The notes beneath the pieces are model-generated. The model saw only the letters and a program-made list of their open reading frames with translations, made no database searches and was not told the origin of the DNA. Shown here in pieces: positions 1 to 10,353 of a DNA stretch of 64,000 nucleotides (positions within the stretch are counted from its first letter, which is position 1; the number at the start of each line of letters is the position of its first letter). Origin of the DNA: Hyperoplus lanceolatus (lineage: Eukaryota; Chordata; Actinopteri; Uranoscopiformes; Ammodytidae); the NCBI GenBank assembly GCA_026929865.2, contig CM049396.1, positions 38,032,501 through 38,096,500 on the forward strand. Direction: 5' to 3'. The position numbers and the translations under genes were made by a program.

Positions 1-1319
1 GTTACTGCTTGCAACTTACCTTGCCTGGTACTTTCATTGTGGTAACTGTTTATATCACTTAGCTCCTTCGGAACCTAGAGAAATATTGACTTACTCAGAG
101 TGGGTTACACAGATATAATAGCAATTACACCACTCAAACAGGCTACACTGATGTATTGGTCAGGCTTTGAAATAGATATTTACTTGTAAGCATAGAAGGT
201 CAGCATACAACTCATGAACTGATTATGTAATTCATGAAAATATGCATAACTCCGCTATTATTTGAAGGTTTTACCACAATTCTGTTCCCTGAATGCCAGA
301 TAAATGAAGTTGGGTACTTTCTAGCATGTTTCTAGCATGAACCACTGTCTTGTCCATCCTTGAAAATATAGGATTAGACACCATAATCATGATCCTAGGT
401 GCTCTACAACCCAAGCTACTGGTACTATAACAGCCGCTGGTGGCTATTTTTAAAAATGGCCGTCGTGGGCGCCATAGCAAAAATTGGCGATGGCCCTATA
501 GCAAAAAAATCTTCCTTAGGGCATGCTCTAACAGTGTGCCAAAGCTCATGTTTGTGTCATAAAAAGCACAATGCATTCACATATCTGCTGGACTATAGGC
601 TATTATGCCACCTATCCCCCATTCGGAATGTCCTAATATGGCTATTTCAGTGCATGAGTACTTCTAGAGAAATCTCATTAAACATTTAACTGTAATAGAT
701 ATCTTCATACAACCACTGGTTATTGTTCAATAGCATCCTAGACAATACATAAATGGTATATTTGGTAGGGATTTATGATTTGGTGATATGTGAGAGAAAA
801 GTAAAGGAACCCTCTTTTCCTATCACAACAAAAGTACCATTTCCGCCTAAACTAAAGCTATGTATACAGGACCCTATTTCAATAAATGTTTTGCTAGATT
901 ACATTTGAACTTTTTGGTGATGTGGGACAGACACCTGGTTAGTACCTCAGCAAATCTGATGAAGAAAAGAGTGAGCATTCCCAAGTTATGGGCTTTTTTG
1001 TCACATATCCCCTATTCGGAATGGCCTAATTTGGCTCTTTTTGAGGGAGTGGGGTAGTTCTAAAGAATAACCAATAAAACACATTTCCCCCTAAGATAAA
1101 AATGCTCAACAATCAGTTTCATGAACAGGACATTCTAAAGATAAAAAAAATCATTGTTGGGGTTTGTTCTAAATCGGGTAGGGGTACCTGAAAATCTGAG
1201 GGCCCCTCCTGCTAGTCTATACTGTGTTACTGCCCGCATCTTTGATCCAATGTGTGTGTTATGTATTCTGTTAATCACTGATGTTAAAAGGTTAAGATCT
1301 ATTGTATTCCTTTTTGTAG
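1..1319. other. intron sequence upstream of the first visible exon
   Basis: No coding exon is recognisable here; the exons for Ig1 and Ig2 must lie further upstream. The stretch is AT-rich and probably repeat-derived: a motif of about 36 bases around a 'CCCATTCGGAATG'-type core occurs at about 608-645 and again, slightly diverged, at about 1003-1042. The polypyrimidine-rich acceptor ending TTTTTGTAG at 1311-1319 leads into the first exon. Confidence 0.6.
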
Positions 1320-1422
1320 GAGTAATGGGTGAATATGAACCCAAAATAGAAGTGCATTTTCCTGATCCTGTTCCAGCCTCAAAGGAATCGTTGGTGAGAC
1401 TGGAGTGCTTCGCTCTGGGAAA
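1320..1422 (+). CDS. cntn5: contactin exon, first half of Ig domain 3
   Basis: This exon encodes the linker and first strands of Ig3. It starts with the subgroup signature [12 protein letters not shown] and reaches LECFALG, which holds the first disulfide cysteine. The acceptor is TTTTTGTAG and the donor GTAAGT. It enters in phase 1 and leaves in phase 2, so its last two bases (AA) join the C of the next exon to make Asn. In this subgroup Ig2-Ig3 forms the PTPRG-binding surface, so the exon is likely important for ligand binding. The signature is found in contactins 3-6, which excludes contactin-1 and -2. Confidence 0.93.
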
Positions 1423-1829
1423 GTAAGTCAGCCTCATTGTGTGCGTATGACATAAAAACTGTAAACTGTAGACTTCTTCCATGCATCGTGCTTCTCAAGA
1501 TGTGTTATGAATGCACAAATCTAACTCATTCCCGGATTCATCCATACAAAGGACAGCAGGGTAAGAAAAGAGAAGGGAACAAAGTTTGTTAAAGAGATCA
1601 AAAAATATGAGCAAGCACAGTTTGATCTGTAGGGAACTATAATTCACATGGTTCTTGCTTTAACTTCTAGTGTGGTTAGTGGAATACAGTAAATTAATTA
1701 ACTGGTACATCATCATGAAACTTTGCCATTTGATTAATTAAAACAATATTTTTTTTGTATTCCAACGTTTTTAGAAATGTTTGAATAAATATGCAAATCT
1801 GTAAAAAAAATACTTTGTACAGGTCTTAA
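1423..1829. other. intron, nothing recognised
   Basis: AT-rich intron sequence after the first exon. No open exon, RNA gene or clear element ends were seen before the TTAA-flanked MITE that follows. Confidence 0.5.
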
Positions 1830-2347
1830 CCCTCATTCTGGGTCACATTGACCCCAGAGGTAAACTTTTTGTCATATCTCACAGGTGCTTTTGTCCACCT
1901 GCCCTTGCTCGCTACGCCACTCAGCGGTCCAGTGTCCTGCCAGTCTGTTGCGGATCCCACACTAAAATAAACTGACTACCGGAGTGAGCGTTCAGCTTTT
2001 GGGTCTAACAACAGCTTTATTCGATATTTCCAATTTATCTTGACTTTGTCAATCAATTTGTCCCCAATGACTTCATATAATTGTTTTCTTATTTTCATTA
2101 ATGTGCTTTTTAAAAATACAAATGTATCGGGGTCTATTGACACCAGTCAAAATCGCCCTATTCTGCCTATGCAGTTTTAATAGTTGGAACTGTTTATTGA
2201 GGCCATTTTGGCCATGAATCCTAATCTCACACACCATCAGGGGGGTTAGGGGAACTCTGTCAGTCATTTTAAAGGAGACACACACAAATCAGCAGACTAC
2301 CCGTAGGTAGTCCACGTACAGTGTAAAATGGGTTAGTGGGATGAGGG
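1830..2347. mobile_element. TTAA-flanked MITE (piggyBac-like ends)
   Basis: The element begins CCCTCAT and ends ATGAGGG, and is flanked on both sides by TTAA (1826-1829 and 2348-2351). That fits the TTAA target choice of piggyBac and Kolobok elements. Near the left end is a partial palindrome with GGGTCACATTGACCCC, close to the GGGTCAAATTGACCC motif in the larger TTAA element at 6997-7851. No transposase reading frame is present, so it is non-autonomous. The superfamily is inferred from target site only. Confidence 0.65.
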
Positions 2348-2659
2348 TTAAAAAAGCATTTCCAGCATGTTTTTAGGAGGAAAAAATATTCATAAATCAA
2401 AACCAGTGACAACATATGAACAAATCCTTATGTGAAAACATTCAGAATAGTGGAAAGAATAATAATTGAAAGTTTACTAGATATGAGTGCCTTAGAAGTT
2501 GAGATTTTTGAGTATTGATGAAAACTAACTAAAGCTGGTTGTATAGGAGACACAAACAGACAAGGCTTAACACCTACGTTTACATTTTGGACCTTTTATT
2601 TATACTAGTAAGAAAGAAGACATGTGATTGAAGCAAAATAGGAAAAAAAACTCAAAATT

Positions 2660-2832
2660 GGCCGTGCTAGGGCGTCTCCCCCATGGGCCTCGGCCAGCAG
2701 TGGACCCGGGTTCGATTCCAGCCCGCGGTCGTACTCTGCATGTCACTCCCCTCTCTGCCCCATTTCAACTCTGTCTCTACACTATCAATAAAAAAAGCAT
2801 AAAAATACCCCCAAAAAATATCTTAAAAAGCC
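2660..2832 (+). mobile_element. tRNA-derived SINE, head truncated
   Basis: It carries a clear Pol III B box (GGTTCGATTCC at about 2709-2719), followed by a body with CTCTCTGCCCCATTTC and an A-rich tail. The same body occurs in antisense at 32876-33064, where the tRNA-like head is complete. Here the head before 'CTAGGGCGTC' is damaged, so the A box is not intact. It is not a tRNA gene. Confidence 0.75.
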
Positions 2833-2944
2833 GTGCTTGTAAAAACAATGCTCTTGCCTAGTGTGTCTTGTTATTGTATTGATTGACACTTTGATCCCTC
2901 GGACTGATCGTTGCCATGCCTTCTTTCCCGTTCTCTGTCTCTAG

Positions 2945-3129
2945 CCCTGTCCCAGAAATAAGCTGGAGAAGAACCAGTGGCATCCCTTTCCCCAGCAAAG
3001 TCAAAATGAAGAATTCAAACGCCATCCTTGAGATCCCTGATTGCCAGCAGGAAGACGCGGGGACGTATGAATGCGTGGCGGAGAATCGGCGAGGCAGAAC
3101 TGCTGCACGGGGTCGTGTTTCATTCCATG
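2945..3129 (+). CDS. cntn5: contactin exon, second half of Ig domain 3
   Basis: This exon completes Ig3: PVPEISWRR carries the core tryptophan, and the DAGTYECVAENRRG stretch carries the second cysteine in the usual Ig-I-set context. The acceptor is CTGTCTCTAG and the donor GTTAGT, weaker than its neighbours. It enters in phase 2 and leaves in phase 1, the rule for domain boundaries in this gene. Together with 1320-1422 it gives a full-length Ig domain with no stop or gap. Confidence 0.93.
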
Positions 3130-3566
3130 GTTAGTGAACCGTTTCAGGGGAATGAATGTGTGTCTGTAACAGATATCCACATTCATACAGGAAATATGCA
3201 TGTGACCAGCTGCTCAAATCTCATTTGCTTGACAGGAAACCTATTTGTCTGTAACATGTGCGTGCATAATGTTACCGTGGTACTACAGCACAGGCTTTTG
3301 CATCCAGGATCGAAAAAAGTTAATAGGGAGGATAGTTTTACAGGCTTCGAAATAATTTCCAGTCAACATATTCAAAATGTATTTTCCCACCTGTATTCCT
3401 CCTCATTATGCTGATAATCCACTTGTTGAGTTTGAATTAGGATGATTTAATGCAAGGCTGCTTTAACAGCTTTATGATGTCTGATACCAATGCTATTCAC
3501 TAATCCACCGCTTATTTAATTAAAACACATGTTTGAAAAAGGTAATCCTCTAATTTATTTTTCAAG
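3130..3566. other. short intron, nothing recognised
   Basis: Plain intron between Ig3 and Ig4, ending in the pyrimidine-rich acceptor TTATTTTTCAAG. No repeat ends or RNA-like structures were noticed. Confidence 0.5.
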
Positions 3567-3703
3567 CTAAACCTCACTGGCTCCAGACAATGACGGACAC
3601 GGCTATGTCACTGGAGGAAAACCTCTTCTGGGAGTGTAAGGCCAATGGGAAGCCCAAGCCATCCTACAGCTGGGTAAAGAATGGACAGCAAGTGGCAGCC
3701 GAG
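3567..3703 (+). CDS. cntn5: contactin exon, first half of Ig domain 4
   Basis: It begins with AKPHW, the contactin Ig4 opening, and contains FWECKANGKPKPSYSW with the first cysteine and the core tryptophan. It enters in phase 1 and leaves in phase 0 at GAG/GTATGG. In known contactin structures Ig1-Ig4 fold into a horseshoe in which Ig4 packs on Ig1; the well-kept motifs suggest the same fold here. The intron that follows is about 6.5 kb and full of transposons. Confidence 0.93.
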
Positions 3704-3806
3704 GTATGGGGATAAGTTTGTATTTTTCTCAATGTCATAAGGATGGGTGACAAGTTAAAGGAAAGCCATTGAATAAATATATTTGGAAAGTAATTATGTT
3801 TCCATC

Positions 3807-4235
3807 ATAGGTAGTATATTAAATGGAAGTAGCATCCGGGCTGACCTCAGTTATTCCAACTGCATCCAATTCTCTTGTGAGATTTTTACTCAGTCTCATT
3901 CCTCTTGCCGAAAAAGGGCATTGATGTGACGTCAGGGGGAGGGATATACGCCCATCTAGCTGACGTATACCTCCGAGGCGAGTTGAGGGACAACAGGCGG
4001 ATAGCTGTCTCTCAAGAGAGCGCGCCCCTTCATACATTTTAACCTCTAAAAGAGTGAATACTAGCCTGCTAGAAAAAAAGTCACCCCCCTCAGTGTTGTC
4101 ATGGAGATATGACCTAAACATACAGACTAGAATGTATTTTTGGATCAGGCCATAAAAAGGTTTAATAAGACTCTGAAAAATTGCCCACTTTTGGTATCAC
4201 CTGGTAGTGGCCACCCGGTGCTACTGCAATGTGTG
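3807..4235. mobile_element. MITE copy, same family as the one in the Gypsy element at 39797
   Basis: From ATAGGTAGTAT through GTAGCATCCGGGCTGACCTCAG and on to about 'AAAAAGGTTTAATAAGACT', this stretch matches 39797-40146 plus 41867-41910 closely. The second copy is split by a LINE. The right end is uncertain, because similarity fades after about 4190. No transposase frame was seen. Confidence 0.6.
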
Positions 4236-4833
4236 TCACTTCTGCACACTTGGATAATCTATATTAAGAAGCATTGAATTCTGAGTTTTACTGAGAAATA
4301 AACTATACAAGCTCAACTTGTCTGTACAGAAAACATTAATTGTTTAAAAGATTAACCCGATTAACCTTTTCTTGATGAATGGATGTTCTGTATCACAACT
4401 GGCTATTGACGGCTTATATCATCCTCATCTATTCAATTAAGGGTACTCCAGCGATTTAGTACTGTGCTTTCATAATGTTGCAGAAAGATTTCAAAGGAGG
4501 CATGTGGCTTTTAGGGCCCATTCACATCTTATATAGCAACACCTCTGTATCTGTATGCATTATCAGCAGGCCTTTGCAATTACACCTTGTATGACGCTTT
4601 CACACCATCTGGATTGCACACACACTGGCCCTCATTTATCAAACTTGCGTGGAAACTGGTGCAGATTCTGGCGCAAATACCTCCCTACGCCAGGTATCGC
4701 GTGGGATTTATCAAACAGTCGTATCTCGTCAATCTCGGCGTACGCCATTATTGATAAATGCGGCGGCTGAAAACAATCGTATCACGCCCCTATATTTTCT
4801 CAGTTTAGAGGCCTCGCCCAGAGGTTTTACGAC

Positions 4834-5160
4834 ATGGATATGCGCATTACGGCACAGAAGAAGAACTTCTCTGAAGTAGAAATTGACAGAATAACAATGA
4901 AAGAAGAAAAAAAAGAGTTTAATTTCGGAACATTACAAGCGGCATCAAAGAACGACAGAAGGCAGCAGTTAGGAAGGAAATAACTGCTGCGGTCAACAGC
5001 GTTGGTGTTGACAACAAACGATCTCCAGCGCTCAAATGCTATAAAACAGCATATATATGAAGAAAAAGTGGTCTGACTCAAAAATCGCCACTAAAAAAGC
5101 GTATTGCTGTTCTGAAATGCAACCAACGTGCGGGCATAATATTAGTGGTAGAGGAGAAAA
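4834..5160 (+). pseudogene. Myb/SANT-like DNA-binding protein relic
   Basis: From ATG at 4834 the frame reads KKNFSEVEIDRI, then FGTLQAASKN, then a stop at GRK*. After a frameshift it continues ITAAVNSVGVDN and later KKRIAVLKCNQ. This order is typical of the Myb/SANT-like domain proteins carried by Harbinger transposons. Stops and at least one frameshift show that it is dead. It is internal to the 4627-6816 element and unrelated to the host gene. Confidence 0.5.
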
Positions 5161-5255
5161 AGACGCACCAACTGTCCGATAATGGTCCCCATAAAATAAA
5201 TACACGTCTGCAGAGATTTGCATGATTAAAATGTATTGGCCCTTTTAGATAGCAC

Positions 5256-6051
5256 CAGGGGTGGATTACTGCACGGGCACACCGGGCACAGGCCCAGGGG
5301 CCCAAGGGCTCAGGGGGGCCCTAAGCCAGAGATACTGATTGTAACTTTTCATGTTGCATAGTCAAAGAGCTCAGTCACTCATGTCAATAACAGGGTCCAA
5401 AAAGGAATAGCCTAAATACAAGGATACTCATTCAAATGTAACAAGATAGAAGTCATCATGGGCCCCTCAACTAGTAGGAGAGAAATACAAAAGCAAGTTA
5501 AAAACAACAACATAGTAGCTCTGTCTAAGGGGCTTCATGAGGGCCTTGAAGGCCCCCTCTCACATACAGAAATAAGCTTTCTATGTGTAAATTCTATACT
5601 GTTCATATAAAGTAGCTATCCACCCTTTATCTGTTAAATTGGGCCCCTCTATCATAGAACATGGGTCTTCAGACCAATCTACTGTTTTTACAGTTGCAGA
5701 GTAAAAAGTGCTGCCTGTTTAAGAACAATCTGAAAAATAATGTTCCTTCTGCATCTCAGGATTTGATATAGCCTCTAAAATGTCCTCTTAAAGTGCACCA
5801 GATTGATACATTTTACTTTAAAAAGGTTAAAAAAAATCCGGGGGGTATGCCCCCGGACCCCGCAACAAGGCCCAGGGTCCCTCCCACAGTATCCCAAAAT
5901 CCTGTGGGAAACACTGACTTCCTTAATATGTTTTTGCCATTAATTGTATGTACCTGTGCGGAAAAGTCAGTGTACTTGACTGGATAGGGAGGAGTGGGGG
6001 GCCCTTTAAGAGTTTGTGCCCAGGGGCCCATTATCTCATAATCCGTCTATG
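5256..6051. mobile_element. non-autonomous hAT element nested in the Harbinger relic
   Basis: A perfect 8-bp target duplication GATAGCAC (5248-5255 and 6052-6059) flanks short imperfect inverted ends, CAGGGGTGGATTA at the left and the complement of CATAGACGGATTA at the right. Eight-base duplications with CA-starting ends are the hAT mark. A stretch near 5790-5915 ending 'GTGGGAAACACTG' matches the antisense of a second hAT end at 54096-54240, so the element is itself composite. No intact transposase. Confidence 0.75.
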
Positions 6052-6996
6052 GATAGCACTACTCAAAAGGGGTTTAAAAACTAAAAATAACGCATTTTGC
6101 ATTTTACTGTATGACAGCATGCGCTTGGCACGAGTGGTCAGGCCGGCCATCAGCTGCACAAACCGACCCGGCAACGATCAGCTGTGAGAGCACCCACTGT
6201 CCTGCTGAGCTGCTCCACTAGCAGATCGGAAAAACGTGCCGGTTAACGGTGGAAATAAATCGCTCGCTTAAGCCATCAATGACACATTAAAAGAGGAACT
6301 AACATCTAAAAAGTGCGTCAAATAAATAAAATGTTAAGTTGAATGTTGTGCCGTGTATTTTTTATCATATACATACTACATATGTAATACTGTGGCTAAC
6401 ATTTTGAATGAATGCAGCCCCCGTGCCTCAGTGTCCCCCCAGCTGCTCCAAGTCGAAGATAACTGCCCTTATGCAGTCCCATGCAGCGCTCCTAAGTGGC
6501 CGGTGTGCGCACTTTTGAATCAGCTCTCCTACTCAGTTGCACACCATAAGCTGCACAATTTTAAGTGATTAATATCTTCATTTCGGTCTGAGCAAACACT
6601 GCATTTGTATTACCTTCTAATAATTGTCCAACAAAGTCATCGGCTACCCGGCACAGCGAGTCCATGCTGTTTACAAACTTGCGTACACGAGCTGAGAGCT
6701 GGCATGGGATTTGAGCGTACCCTACGCTCACGTCCATATCGATAAATGCCGAGATTTGCGTGGAAATGTACGTACACCCATTTTTCTGGTCTACGCACGG
6801 TTGATAAATGAGGGCCATTGTGATGTGATCTCAATATGCATTCATTTGTATATCAAATTTGGTGTGGGAAGACTTGCAAGGTACTGCTACTACTTATACT
6901 GTAGCTTTCAAGCATGGCAAGCAGGAGACCTTTGACATTTCAACTTCCTGGGCGGATTTTTCTTCTTAAGAATGTGATCATGCTGTATGAATTTAA

Positions 6997-7851
6997 CACT
7001 AGAACCGCCAGCATTCTATTTAAACCTAGAACCGCCAGGCGGGTCAAATTGACCCGTGCATTTCTAGTGTGATATAAAGTCATACATTTGTTTGTTTAAT
7101 CATCATCTGTGTTTTGGACCTCTTGTTTTATAATCTAAGTATCTTTAAGAACACTAATAACATTTTGTGGTGACTCAGTAATGAAACTGAAAGTAGATAT
7201 AATATCGCAAGTAGGCCTATAGTAATGAAAACAGAAGGTCAAAACAGCGTCCAAATGAGCTAAAATACAAACAGTAACATGGCAAACTTATTTTTAGGTA
7301 AGCTCTAATTGATTATTCATTCATTTTCCCCCACGTTGACATGTTTTGAGGCGGGGGATCCCTCCGACGCTCTCTGTCCGGCTCACAGACAGCACTCAGC
7401 TGTCTGTCAGTTGAGCTGGACGAGCCGCGGTGTGTGGAACACAGCGCTCAGTTCTGATCTCTCACTATCAGACTGGCATCACTCATTTCACTTAGTAAAT
7501 CTAATGTTGTTAGGCATTTATCTTCATCTCTAATTTATTGTAAGTGTTTATGAATGACTGCACGTACAGTTGTCAGATCGCGGACCCCAAACAATGCCGT
7601 TGCCTAGCAACCTGCTCAAAAATATTTAATTTTCCTCTGCGGGTCAAATTGACCCAGTGTGGCGGTTCTAGGTATAAATGCCTGTTTTTTTAATCCAGTT
7701 TGATTGTGACTTTATTTAACCATAGGGAGAGCATCACAACCCAATTTTAGGAAACGTCGAAGAGTTGGGGGCTTCAATATTACGTAAAAGTATAGTTATG
7801 GGCAGTTTAATAACTGCCACGGGTCAAATGTACCCCGTGGTGGTTCTAGTG
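6997..7851. mobile_element. TTAA-flanked element (piggyBac-like), composite
   Basis: The ends CACTAGAACCGCCA and TGGTGGTTCTAGTG are inverted repeats, flanked by TTAA at 6993-6996 and 7852-7855. Just inside is a second inverted pair, CCTAGAACCGCCA at about 7024 and TGGCGGTTCTAGG at about 7661. This looks like an earlier or related copy nested within. Both pairs lie next to GGGTCAAATTGACCC palindromes. No transposase frame remains. Confidence 0.7.
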
Positions 7852-7894
7852 TTAATCAATACCTGTCTAGGATCAAATCGCAATGTAAGCCAGG

Positions 7895-7915
7895 CCCCCC
7901 CCCCCCCCCCCCCCC
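7895..7915 (+). repeat. poly-C tract (21 C)
   Basis: A run of 21 C, one G, then five more C. A homopolymer of this length is likely to vary in length and be prone to sequencing error; the G-rich strand could form a quadruplex. Confidence 0.9.
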
Positions 7916-8210
7916 GCCCCCTAGATGTGGTCATTCCAATCTGATCGCATTTCAATTACAATGCATTTTATGTCCATTTAGAAGATCCAAATATGTTTTA
8001 TCTTATAAAGATAACATCCAGATCTCATAAGTTAAAGGCATGTGTAAATACCTGATGTATGAACACATTTCAGACAGCAAGGCAAGGTGCATGAGAGATT
8101 GCACACAAAGTCAATGAAAGGACGCTATTAGTCATTAGGTGTGCACATAACCTGAAGCGGCCTTGGTATGACTCCAATACATAAACACATACATTGGTAA
8201 AAGGATGAGA

Positions 8211-9353
8211 GGATAACACTTTACAATAAAGGTACATTGATTAACTGTTAGTTCATGCTTGCAAAATTCCGGGAATTTTCAAAGTTGGAAACTTTCCATG
8301 GGAATTTATGGGAATTAACAGGAATAAACGGGAATTTACTATATATAAAGCAACCCAAATGCACTTAATCCTTCTAACTATGTTATGTTAGTCCTGACAA
8401 ACGTTCTAGACAGTAAAAAGTAGTTTGTTCAACTAAGTTTTATAATATTTATGAACATTTAATTTCAAATTAGATTTTTTTAAAGTTTATTGAGACACCC
8501 AACTTGATATCATATATTGATGTTTACTAGGCTAGGTTTACAAAGCCTTAAACAGTGATTTTAAATATAGTTGGGGAAAACATATTTTAGCATAATCATG
8601 ACTAAAACAACCAGATTTCATGCAAGTAAACTTGGCAAGTTGCACCTAGCATACTGCTTAATGCAGGGGTACCGAGGCCACGCCCCCTACATGCACTGTG
8701 CATTCCTCCATCACATGGGGGGGCATTTTACTTTATTTTTTGAATGGGTGCGGTCAGACAGATGAGTAATATTTTACTCAACATTTATCTTTTTGTTGTT
8801 CAGTCAAATTATTGATTGTTAGAAAAATAATCAAAACTTGATAAAGTTCTACTTACTTACATTTAAATCTGTTCAAATTTAATGTTTTTTAATTGTATGT
8901 TTAGATTTATCTTTGGATTTGAAACAGATCATTTAAATTACCGCCATTTAGTTAATTCCTATAATTCCCAATTTTGAATATTCCCAAAATTCCCGAGCGA
9001 AAGTTCCCGTGGACAGCTTCCGGAAAGTTTCCGGAAATGTACCGTAAACTTTCCACCCCTTTGCAACCCAATGCTTAATTAAGGCTTAATAAGCATTTAA
9101 TAAAAATTACCTAACTGTTAATACATGCTTAGTAAATGCTTAATAAACATAAAGTAAGCATTAACTAACTGTTAAGATTAGTTTGTACTTAACTAAGAAT
9201 TAGTTAACAAAGCATTAACTAACCATTAATAACTAAGCATTAACATTAACTTAATGCTTAATAGGTATTAACTAAGCATTACCTTACCATTTATAGCATT
9301 AACTTAGCTTTAACTAACGGTAAATTAATGTACCCTTATTGTAAAGTGTTACT
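8211..9353. mobile_element. hAT-type MITE with 'AACACTTTACAATAA' ends
   Basis: The ends GGATAACACTTTACAATAA and TTATTGTAAAGTGTTACT are inverted repeats, and GATGAGA duplicates flank them (8204-8210 and 9354-9360). The inner flanks are built from many short copies of a 'TTAACTAAGCATTAA' word. The centre is occupied by another insertion (8261-9068). Related ends recur at about 34035, 46500-46705, 49365-49609 and 44614-45106, so this is an abundant family in this genome. Confidence 0.75.
8261..9068. mobile_element. hAT-type MITE nested in 8211-9353
   Basis: The ends share a GCAAA word followed by runs of 'TTCCGGGAATTTTC' / 'GGAAAGTTTCCGG'. The flanks TCATGCTT (8253-8260) and CAATGCTT (9069-9076) look like an 8-bp duplication with diverged first bases. 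It interrupts the repeat words of the outer element, which continue on either side. No protein remnant was seen. Confidence 0.6.
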
Positions 9354-9360
9354 GATGAGA

Positions 9361-10223
9361 GACTGAAGGGGATTAAAATAGTGAGTTTTGAGTTCAATCA
9401 GAGTCTGAGTTGAAACTCTCCCCAAAGACAAATCAGCGTAAATTGTCTTCAGGTTTTTACAAGCACAAAACATGCAATGGACAAAACATGCACTGGAGTA
9501 TGATTGCATACAGCGCGTTCTGGGCATTCAATGAGAAAGAAAACACTGTGCATGGTCTATGGGTCCCGTAACTCAACTCCACTAATTCAAATTGAAACGT
9601 GCATCGCTGGACAACATTCCATAGAACTGAATGGGACGCCGCCATTTTTCAATTCGGTGTACTTCTTGTAATATATCCATGGCCTGAACACAACCATCAT
9701 TAATATGGGTCAAGCTCCAAAATCCAACCTCCTATACACTTCTCACAAAGAGATTGATCAAATCTTTTCATGACATTGGAATACCTTTCAAACTCTATTC
9801 ATCAAGTTTCTTTTGACAGTTATTTTGCATCTATAAGTTAGATTAGTTAGATCTTTGACTAGCACATGGGGTAGAAACAATTACTGTAAGTCATTTCCAG
9901 AGCTATCATTTGAGTTTTTTCTAACTGAAGAACTACAGTAAACACATCACTTTTCAATATTCTGCTGGTGCTATCTTGTCAGCATTGCTTCTTTTCAGTG
10001 TACCTTAGATGGAGGTTAATCCCCCCCCCCATCTCCTCATCTCTCTCCCTATAACAAGCTGAACATACATAGAATGCCAGATTCATTCTCCTTTCCCGCT
10101 GTCCTCCTCCCTTCATGGTGCACCAGTAATTGCTGCTGTGCTTTTTCGAAAAACAGTAATAGACTGGCGTAGATAGGGCTGGATGGATATGCAACAAAAA
10201 CTGTTTCTTTTTTCCTTCTGCAG
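9361..10223. other. intron end, nothing recognised
   Basis: Unremarkable intron sequence with a run of ten C at 10021-10030, ending in the strong acceptor TTTTTTCCTTCTGCAG for the second Ig4 exon. Confidence 0.5.
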
Positions 10224-10353
10224 GGCCGGGTACAAATCGAAAATGGGGCCCTTTCTATATCTGCGTTAAACCTGTCAGATTCCGGGATGTATCAGTGTGT
10301 TGCTGAAAACAAACATGGCATTATTTATTCCAGTGCCCAACTAATGGTGTTAG
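10224..10353 (+). CDS. cntn5: contactin exon, second half of Ig domain 4
   Basis: It encodes [19 protein letters not shown], then [12 protein letters not shown] with the second Ig4 cysteine, then the exit strand SSAQLMVL. It enters in phase 0 and leaves in phase 1 at GTAAGA. NLS is a possible N-glycosylation site. The sequence is strongly contactin-like and has no lesions. Confidence 0.94.

Larger units (their letters stand above)
4627..6816. mobile_element. Harbinger-type DNA transposon relic
   Basis: The ends are inverted repeats GGCCCTCATTTATCAA and TTGATAAATGAGGGCC. Inside, on the + strand near 4834-5160, is a degraded Myb/SANT-like gene, the accessory protein typical of PIF/Harbinger elements. 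The transposase itself is not recognisable. A separate hAT element (5256-6051) is inserted within. A target duplication was not clear. The superfamily call rests mainly on the Myb-like relic. Confidence 0.6.

Noticed and set aside
1154-1319. Extension of the first exon upstream along its open frame
   Set aside because: The open frame continues by chance into the intron; the acceptor TTTTTGTAG and the family start GVMGEYEP fix the exon start at 1320.
7024-7674. A second independent piggyBac insertion inside 6997-7851
   Set aside because: The inner inverted pair CCTAGAACCGCCA/TGGCGGTTCTAGG has no clean TTAA on the right side, so it may be an old internal duplication rather than a separate insertion.
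8228-9340. CRISPR-like array from repeated TTAACTAAGCATTAA words
   Set aside because: The words vary, have no regular spacers, and lie inside a vertebrate MITE with a target duplication.
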